Source of the DNA: Bacillota bacterium
Lineage (GTDB): Bacteria; Bacillota; Clostridia; Christensenellales; Aristaeellaceae
Direction of reading: 5' to 3'
DNA: 62,801 bases
NCBI GenBank assembly: GCA_023411375.1
Contig: JAEYOW010000025.1
Location: 1 to 62,801 of the forward strand
Numbering within the stretch: the stretch's first letter is position 1; the number at the start of each line of letters is the position of its first letter. Positions 25,133 to 35,721 of the stretch are shown piece by piece. The notes beneath the pieces are model-generated. The model was not told where the DNA came from and searched no databases. It saw only the letters and a list, made by a program, of their open reading frames with translations. The translations under genes were made by a program, and so were the position numbers.

Positions 25133-25679
25133 CCTTTGCTGGAGCTTCGTTCAGGTGGGCCTGTTCAGCATCGGCGGCGGGCTGGCCGCCATTCCTCTGA
25201 TCTCCCACCAGGTGGTAGACATACACGGATGGCTTACCATGGCTGAGCTGACCGACCTGATCGCCATTGCCGAGGCCACGCCCGGGCCGATCGCCGTCAA
25301 CGTGGCCACCTTTGTAGGCGCGCGGCTCGGCGGGCCAATCGCCGCGACGCTTGCTACCGTAAGCGTCATTTTGCCGGGCTGTGTCATTGCGCTCGGACTT
25401 GCGCGGCTTTATATGCGCTACCGCTCTCTGCCGCTTTTACAGGGCGTGCTGGACGGGCTGCGCCCGGCTGTTGTGGCGCTTATCGCCACGGGCGGCGTAG
25501 CGGTGTTGCGCGCGGCCCTCTGGAGCGACGGTCCGGTTGTGCTTTCCAATACGGACGTGATTTCCGCCGTCAGCTTTGTGGCGTGCTTCTGGATTCTTCT
25601 CAAACGAAACCCCAGCCCCGTGCTTTTGATGCTGGGGGCTGGGGTTGCCGGGTGCGCAGTCAGGCTGGCGCTTGGGTAA
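25119..25679 (+). CDS. chrA: Chromate transporter family protein, second half
   Basis: 186 residues with about six membrane segments. FSIGGGLAAIPLI and AEATPGPIAVNVATFVG match the CHR motifs, here with the canonical PGP. It starts inside the previous gene (ATG at 25119, GGAGGGGA upstream), so expression is coupled. The 3' coding part contains a 12-bp perfect inverted repeat (25608-25619 with 25635-25646), which may slow ribosomes or stabilise the mRNA end. Confidence 0.88.
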   Translation: MMLLDLCWSFVQVGLFSIGGGLAAIPLISHQVVDIHGWLTMAELTDLIAIAEATPGPIAVNVATFVGARLGGPIAATLATVSVILPGCVIALGLARLYMRYRSLPLLQGVLDGLRPAVVALIATGGVAVLRAALWSDGPVVLSNTDVISAVSFVACFWILLKRNPSPVLLMLGAGVAGCAVRLALG

Positions 25680-25855
25680 GACGAGGGTTCGCATGCGTTT
25701 TTGCCCCGCGGCAGGCCTCTCCCCACAAGGGTCTCGCGATCCATGCGCGGCCCTTTTATTCCACCCGCTCCCTGTATTCGCAGGAACCGCATAAAACGCC
25801 GCAGCTTGATTCAGTCATCCGTTTCCCGTATTCTTTTTCGGTCGATTTTCACGGC

Positions 25856-26719
25856 TTACTCCCCGTCCGCCAGCATTTCCTTTACCCGAAGGCTTGCGGC
25901 GTAGACGGCGTTTTTGCGCTCGCCCGCGGCAATAAGCTCCTCCATGCCCTCGCGCAGCGTAAGTCCGCGCACCAACCCGTCAAAAAGCTGCGCCTCTAAA
26001 GACAGCGCGCTTTTGGGGGCTTCCGGCTTGGGAACATCCTCAACCGCCCATTCCAGCGCTAGGCAATATTCGCCCTTATCAGCCTTCGGATTGCCTTCCA
26101 TTGCTGAAAGAACCTCGCACACCGGCCCGCGCAGAGTGCATTCGTGCTTCTTTGTCAAATCGCAACTGGCGCTCACGCGCGTATTCGGCAGCGCGTCCCG
26201 CACGGCGGCCAGCAAATCGATCACCCGGTGCGGCGACTCGTGCACGACCGCGATCTTCGATTTTGTCGCCATCTCCAAAAGGCTGGCTTTCAGTTCGCTC
26301 TTCTGGCGCGGTAAAAAACCGTAAAAGGTGAATTCCGAAATTTCCATCCCGCTGACCGACAGGGCGGCGGCCATGGCAGTCGGCCCGGCGACCGCTACAA
26401 TCTCCACGCCCGCCCGCGCGGCCTCCGCCACCAGCAGGCTGCCCGGGTCGCTGATGCACGGGGTGCCCGCATCCGTCGTTACGGCCACGTCGATATTCTC
26501 GCTCAGCATCCGTTCTACAATCCGCGACGCCTTGCCGCGCTCGTTGTGCTCATGACAGCTCGTCAGCGGGGTTTGAATATCAAAGACGCTGAGCAGCTTC
26601 ATGGTTACGCGCGTGTCCTCGGCGGCAATCAGGGCCACGCTTCGGAGCGTTTCAACCGCGCGGGGGGACATGTCTCCCAAATTGCCGATCGGCGTGGCGA
26701 CCACATATAGCGTTGGCAT
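25856..26719 (-). CDS. rsmI: 16S rRNA (cytidine-1402-2'-O)-methyltransferase
   Basis: 287 residues. LYVVATPIGNLGDMSPRAVETL, AEDTRVT and TTDAGTPCISDPG are the tetrapyrrole-methylase-fold motifs of RsmI. The enzyme methylates the ribose of C1402 in the 16S rRNA P site. ATG at 26719 follows GAGGG. It begins 18 bases after rsmH, whose product methylates N4 of the same nucleotide, so both modifications of m4Cm1402 come from adjacent genes. Confidence 0.95.
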   Translation of the reverse strand: MPTLYVVATPIGNLGDMSPRAVETLRSVALIAAEDTRVTMKLLSVFDIQTPLTSCHEHNERGKASRIVERMLSENIDVAVTTDAGTPCISDPGSLLVAEAARAGVEIVAVAGPTAMAAALSVSGMEISEFTFYGFLPRQKSELKASLLEMATKSKIAVVHESPHRVIDLLAAVRDALPNTRVSASCDLTKKHECTLRGPVCEVLSAMEGNPKADKGEYCLALEWAVEDVPKPEAPKSALSLEAQLFDGLVRGLTLREGMEELIAAGERKNAVYAASLRVKEMLADGE

Positions 26720-26737
26720 GGCTTCCCTCCCGAATTT

Positions 26738-27703
26738 TTAGGCTTGCTGGACGGACCGATCTTCTCTGCGCTCAAAAACCCGCAGCTTGGCGCTTCGCGC
26801 CCGCGCGTTTTCGTCTGTTTCCTCCCGGGTGGGCTTAACCGCGCCGCCCGCGAGCACGCGCCCAAGCGCTTTTTTTCCGCAGGTGCAGATCGGGGCCTTG
26901 GGCGGACAGACGCATGGGTTTTGAAAACGCCGGAACGTGTTTTTCACAATTCTGTCCTCCAACGAATGAAAGGTGATCACCAGCAGCCGCCCGCCGGGTT
27001 TCAGCAGCTCCGCAAAGCCGCAAAGCGCCTGTTCCAGCGGCGAAAGCTCGTCGTTCACAGCGATGCGAACGGCCTGGAACGTCCGGCGCGCCGGATGCCC
27101 GTCGTCCTTTCTCCGTACCGCCTTGGGTATGGCCGCGTCCACCACGGCCACAAGGTCGCCTGTCGTCAAAATGGGCTTTTCACGCCTGCGTTCGTCAAAA
27201 ATCTGCGCGATGCGCGCCGCCCACTTTTCCTCTCCATACTCCGTCAAAACGCGGCGCAGCTCCTGCGGCGTAACCTGTGCAAGATATTCGGCGGCAGTTT
27301 CGCCCTGCGACTTATCCATGCGCATGTCAAGCGGCGCATCCTCATGATAGCTGAAGCCGCGTTCACCCGTGTCAAGCTGATGGCTGCTCACACCTAAATC
27401 CAGCAGCGCGCCATCCAGAGGCGGCGCGCCTGCCGCGCTTAGCAGCGCGCCCGCGTCGTGGAAGTTCCCGTGGATAGCGCGAAATCCCGGATAGCATGAA
27501 AGCCGAGCCGTTGCGGCCGCGATGGCCTCCTCATCCCGGTCGATGCCGTACAGCCGCGCCGTTGCGCCGGACAGCCGGAGGATACCCTCGCTGTGCCCAC
27601 CGCCCCCCAGCGTGCCGTCCGCGTATACGCCATCCGGCCTGGGCGCCATCCATTCCATCACCTCGTCAAACAAAACGGGCAGATGGTGAAAGCTTGTCGT
27701 CAT
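26738..27703 (-). CDS. rsmH: 16S rRNA (cytosine-1402-N4)-methyltransferase
   Basis: 321 residues from ATG at 27703 (GAGAAAAGAAAG upstream). The frame stays open 40 codons further upstream, but that part is intergenic repeat sequence. VYADGTLGGGGHS is the SAM loop; LLDLGVSSHQLD, GFSY and ITFHSLEDRIVKNTFR are RsmH signatures; a CPPKAPICTCGKK segment near the end is also typical. The gene usually heads the division/cell wall cluster after mraZ; here it pairs with rsmI instead. Confidence 0.95.
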   Translation of the reverse strand: MTTSFHHLPVLFDEVMEWMAPRPDGVYADGTLGGGGHSEGILRLSGATARLYGIDRDEEAIAAATARLSCYPGFRAIHGNFHDAGALLSAAGAPPLDGALLDLGVSSHQLDTGERGFSYHEDAPLDMRMDKSQGETAAEYLAQVTPQELRRVLTEYGEEKWAARIAQIFDERRREKPILTTGDLVAVVDAAIPKAVRRKDDGHPARRTFQAVRIAVNDELSPLEQALCGFAELLKPGGRLLVITFHSLEDRIVKNTFRRFQNPCVCPPKAPICTCGKKALGRVLAGGAVKPTREETDENARARSAKLRVFERREDRSVQQA

Positions 27704-27919
27704 TCTTTCTTTTCTCCATTCACAAAAAACGGGAAGGGCGTTGGAAGGCTCCGCCTCCCAAACCCGCCGCTGAAGGGCTTCGTCCTTCAAAACCCCGGAT
27801 TTGCCCGTGCTTTGCGCGGGCAAGGCGTATCAGTTGAGTCATTGAATTTCCATTCGCTTTTAGGGAGGGGGGAGGGGCTTTTTTCAAAAAAGCCTCCTTC
27901 CACCATTCCCCTGTCCCTT
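27704..27919. repeat. Hairpin-rich spacer between valS and rsmH
   Basis: 216 bases without a gene. It contains GGCTTTTTT/AAAAAAGCC (about 27876-27895), TTGCCCG/CGGGCAA (about 27799-27823), GAAGG/CCTTC and an imperfect TTGGAAGGC/GCCTCCCAA hairpin. The T-rich hairpin after valS could be a terminator. The layout resembles the spacer at 20168-20363, suggesting REP-like repeats. Confidence 0.5.
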
Positions 27920-30559
<2,640 letters not shown>

Positions 30560-30613
30560 CACTGTTTCCTCCGTATCCGTCTTAATTGCCGGCCCACCCG
30601 CGGGCGTTCCCCT

Positions 30614-30829
30614 TTATAGCCCGGGAATGAGGTCGAGCAAAATAGCCGCGCCAAGCAGCGCGAGCACAAGGCCCGTAATCCGCACGGGCAGGATAGCCCG
30701 CTCGCCGCGCTCCTTAAATACCAGCCGGCACAGCTTGGCCGCCTGCGCGCTTGTCAGCACGCCCAGCACAAGCAACGTAAGCCCAGGCACGCTTAACCGC
30801 GAAAGCACCTTCTCCCAGTTCATCCTCAT
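30614..30829 (-). CDS. Small two-helix membrane protein between T-box and valS
   Basis: 71 residues from ATG at 30829 (AGAAGG upstream; ATG 30823 also possible). Two hydrophobic stretches: PGLTLLVLGVLTSAQAAKL and VRITGLVLALLGAAILLDLIPGL, separated by a basic loop. No family recognised. It sits directly after the valine T-box and 54 bases before valS, so it is probably expressed with valS. Whether it is linked to valine (for instance transport) or is chance is not known. Confidence 0.65.
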   Translation of the reverse strand: MRMNWEKVLSRLSVPGLTLLVLGVLTSAQAAKLCRLVFKERGERAILPVRITGLVLALLGAAILLDLIPGL

Positions 30830-30876
30830 CGCATCCTTCTGCCGCCGCGTTATCGGCGGCTGATTATCCAATTGAC

Positions 30877-31110
30877 AAAAGCCGCTCACGTCCAAAGGAC
30901 GGAGCGGCTCCGTGGTACCACCTTATTTCGCGGCGCATCGCGCCGCCTTTCCGCGCTGTAACGTACGCAAACGGCAGGGCTATGGCGCTGCCATTCACCC
31001 CGCTCCCTCCCAGGCGACCTTCCGCGAAACGCTTATGCGAACAGCCTCTCAGCCGACGGGCCGTTCTCTCTTAGGCGGCGTTTGCGCGTACTCCTCCTGT
31101 TCTTCGGGTA
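30877..31110 (-). promoter_or_regulatory. T-box leader (valine, GUC specifier)
   Basis: On the minus strand AAGGTGGTACCACGG (30924-30910) is the T-box antiterminator sequence, whose TGGT pairs with the tRNA ACCA end. It is followed by a terminator stem AGCCGCTC/GAGCGGCT with an inner stem and TTTT (30909-30877). Upstream, GGAGGAGTA, AGAGAG and CTGAGAG are stem I features, and GAAGGTCGCC places GTC at 31018-31016 as specifier for valine. This agrees with valS downstream. Boundaries of stem I are approximate. Confidence 0.92.
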
Positions 31111-31163
31111 AAACCACAAGGCCGCCTGTTACGCCAAGCAGCCCTGATGGATGGGAGGAAAAC

Positions 31164-31358
31164 TCAAGCGTTTTCCTTCTTTTCGGTCATGTCGATGACC
31201 TGCACGCCGTTGTAGTAACCGCAATGCTTGCACACGCGGTGGGAAAGCTTCTTTTCGTGGCACTGCGGGCATTCGACGATGCCGGGCAGGCTCAGCTTCC
31301 AATTGGCACGGCGGCTGCGGCCACGGGCCTTGGACACTTTTCCTTTGGGAAGAGCCAT
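31164..31358 (-). CDS. rpmF: 50S ribosomal protein L32
   Basis: 64 residues. MALPKGKVSKARGRSRRA is the L32 N-terminus; CPQC and CKHC form the zinc ribbon, so this is the zinc-binding form. It starts 2 bases after yceD, the usual Firmicutes pairing, with GGAGGT overlapping the end of yceD. The valine T-box follows within 55 bases. Confidence 0.97.
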   Translation of the reverse strand: MALPKGKVSKARGRSRRANWKLSLPGIVECPQCHEKKLSHRVCKHCGYYNGVQVIDMTEKKENA

Positions 31359-31360
31359 AG

Positions 31361-31870
31361 TTACACCTCCTCATCCTTCTTAAGCAAGCTCTGCAATGCT
31401 TCAAAAGGACGCTGTGTCGGCGATCCATCTTCGCACGAGCTCTTGGGGTTTTCGTTTTTCCAGGCTTTCAACTCCGCGCTGCCCTCGCAACCCGCCTCGC
31501 ACTCAAAGCGCATGGGAAGGTTAAGCATCACGAGCGTGAGCGCCATGTGGTCAAGCGGCACGGTTTTGCCCGCATAACGGAAGACTTCGTCCTCCGTCTC
31601 GTTGGCGTCCTTGCGGAAGTTCTCGGCAAAATCCACCTCAACGGGCGCGTCGGCCTGCTCCATGCACAGCGCGCACGCGCCATGCGCCACAGTCCGAAGC
31701 CTGCCCTCCAGACGAACCATGTCGTCTGCCGCATAAAACGAGCCCTCGATCCTCACGGGATCAAAGGTGACGGTTTCTCCGCCCACGTCCTGCGGTTCAA
31801 GGGCAACCTCCGCCCCAAAAGGAAACGGCGTCGCGGGTGTTAGAAATGCTTTTGAAACATCCAGCTCCAT
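31361..31870 (-). CDS. yceD: YceD/DUF177 family protein
   Basis: 169 residues. Motif RLRTVAHGACALCMEQADAPVEVDFAENF contains a C-x2-C pair, and CEAGC comes later; these are typical of YceD proteins that accompany rpmF. In plants and some bacteria the family is linked to 23S rRNA processing or accumulation. ATG at 31870 follows AAGGAGG. A perfect consensus promoter lies 30 bases upstream. Confidence 0.9.
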   Translation of the reverse strand: MELDVSKAFLTPATPFPFGAEVALEPQDVGGETVTFDPVRIEGSFYAADDMVRLEGRLRTVAHGACALCMEQADAPVEVDFAENFRKDANETEDEVFRYAGKTVPLDHMALTLVMLNLPMRFECEAGCEGSAELKAWKNENPKSSCEDGSPTQRPFEALQSLLKKDEEV

Positions 31871-31900
31871 GGTTTCCTCCTTGTAGCGTGACCAATTTGT

Positions 31901-31929
31901 ATTATACGATTACGCGCCTGGTTTGTCAA
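31901..31929 (-). promoter_or_regulatory. Consensus promoter of yceD-rpmF
   Basis: Minus strand TTGACA (31929-31924), 17-base spacer, TATAAT (31906-31901): exact consensus in all 12 positions. Confidence 0.93.
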
Positions 31930-31966
31930 GCGGTTTTTGGGACAAACCATCCGAGTTGACAAGAAT

Positions 31967-31993
31967 CCGGTCCGGACGCGCCGTCCGGACCGG
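31967..31993 (-). terminator. Hairpin after ackA
   Basis: CCGGTCCGGACG and CGTCCGGACCGG form a perfect 12-bp stem with a 3-base loop, 32 bases beyond the ackA stop. The following ATTCTTG is only weakly T-rich. Confidence 0.6.
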
Positions 31994-32024
31994 GCTTGAT
32001 GCCGAAACGCTACCCTTCCGGCAA

Positions 32025-33230
32025 TTACTCGATTTCCTTCCCCGTCACAATGCACAGCGTATCCCGCGCGATCACGATCTCCTCGTCCGTGGGGATCACG
32101 ACGATCTTGACCTTGCTGTCGTCGGTGGAAATTACGGTCTCGGTACGGTTGAGCTTGTTGCGCTCGGGATCCAGCTTTGCACCCATAAACTCAAAGCCTT
32201 CCATCACGCTGGCGCGAAGCAGGTCGTTGTTCTCGCCAATGCCGGCGGTGAACACAATCACGTCCACGCCGCCCATCACGGCCGCGTAAGAGCCGATATA
32301 CTTGCGGATGCCGGCCACCAGCATATCCCGCGCGATGATGGCGCGCGCGTTGCCCTTTTCAACCGCGTCGTCGATGTCGCGCATATCGCTGCTCAGTCCG
32401 CTGATACCGAGCAAACCGCTCTTTTTATTGAGGATGTTGAGCACCTCGTCAACGCTCAAATGATCGTTGTTGGCGATGAACTGAACCACGGCGGGGTCCA
32501 TGCTGCCGGAGCGGGTGCCCATGATCACGCCCTCCAGAGGGGTAATACCCATGCTGGTGTCCACGCATTCGCCGCAATCCACCGCCGCCATGCTGGAGCC
32601 GTTGCCCAGATGGCAGGTGATCACGCGGGTCTTTTTGCGGTCAAGGCCCAAAAACTCGCACGCGCGCTTGCTTACATAGCGATGGCTGGTGCCGTGAAAG
32701 CCATAGCGGCGCACCTTGAGGCGCTCATAATACTCCATCGGCACGCCGTACAGGTAGGCCTTGGGCGGCATGGTCTGGTGGAACGCCGTGTCAAACACCG
32801 CTACGTTGGGGGTATTTGGCATCACCTTTTCACAGGCCTCGATGCCCATCAGGTTGGCCGGGTTATGGAGCGGTCCCAGCGGAATGTTGGCGCGAATCGC
32901 GTCCTTAACCTCCTCGTTGATAAGCACGCTGGCGGTAAAGCGCTCGCCGCCATGCAGCACGCGGTGGCCCACCGCGCCGATCTCGTCCATGCTCTTCACC
33001 GCTCCCTTTTCGGGGTCGGTCAGGGCCTTGAGCATCAGCTCAATGCCCTCGGTATGCGTCTTCATGGGCTTCTCAATCACAATTTCATGGCCGTTTGCCT
33101 TCTGGGTGATCTTGCTGCCCTCAATGCCAATGCGCTCCACAATGCCCTTGGCAAGCAGCTTTTCGCCGTCCATGTCGATCAGCTGGTATTTCAAAGAGGA
33201 AGAACCCGCGTTAAGAATCAGAATTTTCAT
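32025..33230 (-). CDS. ackA: Acetate kinase
   Basis: 401 residues. MKILILNAGSSSLKYQLID, FHGTSHRYVS, CHLGNGSSMAAVDCG, DTSMGITPLEG and FTAGIGEN are the ASKHA-fold phosphate, adenosine and acetate sites. It makes ATP from acetyl phosphate and ADP. GGAG precedes the ATG at 33230. It follows pta after 92 bases on the same strand, together forming the acetyl-CoA to acetate route typical of fermenters. Confidence 0.97.
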   Translation of the reverse strand: MKILILNAGSSSLKYQLIDMDGEKLLAKGIVERIGIEGSKITQKANGHEIVIEKPMKTHTEGIELMLKALTDPEKGAVKSMDEIGAVGHRVLHGGERFTASVLINEEVKDAIRANIPLGPLHNPANLMGIEACEKVMPNTPNVAVFDTAFHQTMPPKAYLYGVPMEYYERLKVRRYGFHGTSHRYVSKRACEFLGLDRKKTRVITCHLGNGSSMAAVDCGECVDTSMGITPLEGVIMGTRSGSMDPAVVQFIANNDHLSVDEVLNILNKKSGLLGISGLSSDMRDIDDAVEKGNARAIIARDMLVAGIRKYIGSYAAVMGGVDVIVFTAGIGENNDLLRASVMEGFEFMGAKLDPERNKLNRTETVISTDDSKVKIVVIPTDEEIVIARDTLCIVTGKEIE

Positions 33231-33322
33231 TGGTCGCTCTCCTTAAATCTCTGCATCATACGGCAGCCCGGCGGAAGAACCGCTCTAGCGGCGTTCGCCG
33301 GGCAAACAAGCTTTTACCGGCT

Positions 33323-34321
33323 TTACGCCTGCGCCTTCACGGCGGTAATCGCCACGACGCTTACAATATCGTCCACCGAGCAGCCGCGGCTCAAATCGCT
33401 CACCGGCTTGGCCAGGCCCTGGATGATCGGGCCGATGGCCTCGGCGCCGGCCAGGCGCTGCACCAGCTTGTAGCCGATGTTGCCGGCCTGCAAATCGGGG
33501 AACACCAGCACGCTCGCATGGCCCGCGACGGCGCTGCCTGGGCTTTTGAGCTGCCCAACGCTTTCCACCAGAGCCGCGTCCGCCTGCAGCTCTCCGTCAA
33601 GCTGAAGCTCGGGCGCGAGCTCCTTAGCCAGCGCGGTCGCCTCCTGCACCTTGGTAACTAGGTCGTGCTTCGCGCTGCCCTTGGTGGAGAACGAAAGCAT
33701 CGCAACCCGGGGGTCGAGGTCCACCAGCTGCCTGCCGGATTCCGCGCTCGCAATGGCGATGGCGGCCAGCTCCTCGGCGGTGGGGTTGGGGATCACGGCG
33801 CAATCACCGAAGATCATCACGCCGTCGTCTCCCCACTTCTGGTCGGGCAGCTCCATGATAAAGCAGCTGGAAACCACCTTGATGCCGGGAGCCGTCTTGA
33901 TAATCTGAAGCGCCGGGCGCAGCACGTTGCCCGTGGAGTTGATCGCGCCCGCGACCATACCGTCCGCGTCGCCGGCCTTTAGCATCACAGCGCCGTAATA
34001 CAGCGTGTTGCCCGTGACAAGCTCCCTCGCCTGCTCCTCGGTCATTCCCTTGGCCTTGCGCAGCTCAAAAAGCAGCGCGGAATAGGCGGCGCTCTTTTCA
34101 CCGGCGGCGGGGTCGATGATCTCGACGCCGGCAAGGTCGGTGCCGGTTTCGGCCGCGACCTTGCGGATCTCCTCGAGGTTTCCAAGCAAAGTGACGCGCG
34201 CGATGCCCTGCGCGACGATTTTCGCGCTGGCTTGCACGGTGCGGGGCTCGGAACCCTCTGGCAGTACGATGTGCTTCACGCTTGACTTGGCCTTTGCCTT
34301 GATTTTCTCAATGGCGGACAT
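33323..34321 (-). CDS. pta: Phosphate acetyltransferase
   Basis: 332 residues, the short form without the N-terminal DRTGG regulatory domains. VLPEGSEPRTVQA, DGMVAGAINSTGNVLRPALQ and GDCAVIPNPTAEELA are family signatures. It converts acetyl-CoA and phosphate to acetyl phosphate. GGGAGG precedes the ATG at 34321. A weak promoter (TTGAAG, 16 bases, TATTTT; 34372-34345) lies close upstream. It is divergent from tmcAL, whose product also uses acetate. Confidence 0.96.
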   Translation of the reverse strand: MSAIEKIKAKAKSSVKHIVLPEGSEPRTVQASAKIVAQGIARVTLLGNLEEIRKVAAETGTDLAGVEIIDPAAGEKSAAYSALLFELRKAKGMTEEQARELVTGNTLYYGAVMLKAGDADGMVAGAINSTGNVLRPALQIIKTAPGIKVVSSCFIMELPDQKWGDDGVMIFGDCAVIPNPTAEELAAIAIASAESGRQLVDLDPRVAMLSFSTKGSAKHDLVTKVQEATALAKELAPELQLDGELQADAALVESVGQLKSPGSAVAGHASVLVFPDLQAGNIGYKLVQRLAGAEAIGPIIQGLAKPVSDLSRGCSVDDIVSVVAITAVKAQA

Positions 34322-34490
34322 GGTTATTTCCTCCCTTATGTGCTAAAATACAGAATGTGTATCCGTCTTCAACCTTAATAGTATACACCGTTTTATGCAT
34401 GAATGGAAGGGGGAAGTCCAAAAAAGCTTAGGTAAAATGCGGTTCCCGCGGCTTTTCGGGTATCCGCGTTGCCTTTGCGAGTGGCAAAAT

Positions 34491-35651
34491 ATGCGTCCAG
34501 TCGTTGGCATTATCTGCGAATACGATCCCTTCCACCTGGGGCACCGCCGTCAGCTTTCGCTTATTCGCGACGCTCTCCCGGGCGCCCGCATTCTCTGCCT
34601 GATGAGCGGGTGCTTTACCCAGCGTGGCATGCCCGCGCTTCATCCGCCCGCCGCCCGCGCGGAAGCGGCTCTGCGCGCGGGTGCGGACTGCGTTGTGGAG
34701 CTCCCCTGTGCCTTTGCCGTACGCGACGCCGAGAACTTCGCCCTTGGAGGCGTTGAAATCTTTGACCGCCTTGGTTTCGTGACTCATCTGTGCTTTGGCG
34801 CGGAAAGCGACGCCGCAACGCTTCTGCCGGCCGCTTCGCTGCTGGAAGCCCCGGACGGGGCCTTTTCCGCCTCGCTTCGCCGTGAACTTGCATCCGGCGC
34901 GTCCTTCGCCGCCGCGCAGGGCCGCGCCTTGGCCGGCCGCTTTCCCGATCTCTCCGAAGCGTTTGACAAGCCCAATAACATCCTGGCGCTGTGCTATCTG
35001 CGGGCGCTGATCCGTCTGAAAAGCGCCATCCTTCCCCTGCCTGTCAAAAGGCTTGGCAACTATCACGAGCCAGACCTGCGCGCCGATGCGTTTCCCTCCG
35101 CCACCGCCGTGCGCGCCGCGTTTCTTAACGGCGATCTTCTGGCCGCGAGCGGCGCCTGCGGCTACGACCTCCCCAGCGCGCCCGTCTGCCGTCCCGGCGC
35201 GCTGGACCGCGTGCTGCTCGCGCGCCTGCGCGCCATGCCGCCTGACGAGCTTGCGGGCCTGCCGTTATGCTCGGAAGGGCTGGAAAACCGGCTTGCCGAG
35301 TGCGCCCGGTCGGCCGTAACGCGAGACGGGCTGATTGAGGCGCTTAAAACCAAGCGATATGCCCGCGCCCGTTTAAGCCGCTTGTGTTGCCACGCCCTGC
35401 TGGAGGTAACCGGCGCGCTTCTGACCGCACATCCCTCGCCCGAATACGTCCGCCTGCTGGGCTTTCGCCGGGAAAGCTCGGAATTACTCTCCTGCTTTCG
35501 CCAAAGCCGGATTCCGCTGATCGCCAAAGCAGCGGACGGCGACCCGGGCCATCCGCTTTACCGCCTGGATCTGCGCGCCTACGACCTGTGGGCGCTTGGC
35601 GCGGATGTGCCCGCCGGGCTGATGTGCCGCCAGCGCGTCGTGGTTGTTTGA
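34491..35651 (+). CDS. tmcAL: tRNA(Met) cytidine acetate ligase (TmcAL/YlbM)
   Basis: 386 residues from the ATG at 34491 (MRPVVGIICEYDPFHLGH), the conserved family start, although only GAGTGG lies upstream. HLGHRRQL is the HxGH nucleotidyltransferase motif; MSGCFTQRGMPA and FDKPNNILALCYL are other TmcAL blocks. The enzyme activates acetate with ATP and acetylates the wobble cytidine of elongator tRNA-Met. It is divergent from pta-ackA, the acetate genes, a grouping often seen in Firmicutes. Confidence 0.92.
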   Translation: MRPVVGIICEYDPFHLGHRRQLSLIRDALPGARILCLMSGCFTQRGMPALHPPAARAEAALRAGADCVVELPCAFAVRDAENFALGGVEIFDRLGFVTHLCFGAESDAATLLPAASLLEAPDGAFSASLRRELASGASFAAAQGRALAGRFPDLSEAFDKPNNILALCYLRALIRLKSAILPLPVKRLGNYHEPDLRADAFPSATAVRAAFLNGDLLAASGACGYDLPSAPVCRPGALDRVLLARLRAMPPDELAGLPLCSEGLENRLAECARSAVTRDGLIEALKTKRYARARLSRLCCHALLEVTGALLTAHPSPEYVRLLGFRRESSELLSCFRQSRIPLIAKAADGDPGHPLYRLDLRAYDLWALGADVPAGLMCRQRVVVV

Positions 35652-35721
35652 CGGCGGCGCATGTGCTATGATTTCGCCTGGATTCCCCGTCCATTTTCCA
35701 TCTTGATGAAGGAGCGTGCCC

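Noticed and set aside
25608..25646. 12-bp inverted repeat as a terminator for the chromate transporter genes
   Set aside because: It lies inside the coding region and is not followed by T residues; probably coding constraint or mRNA structure.
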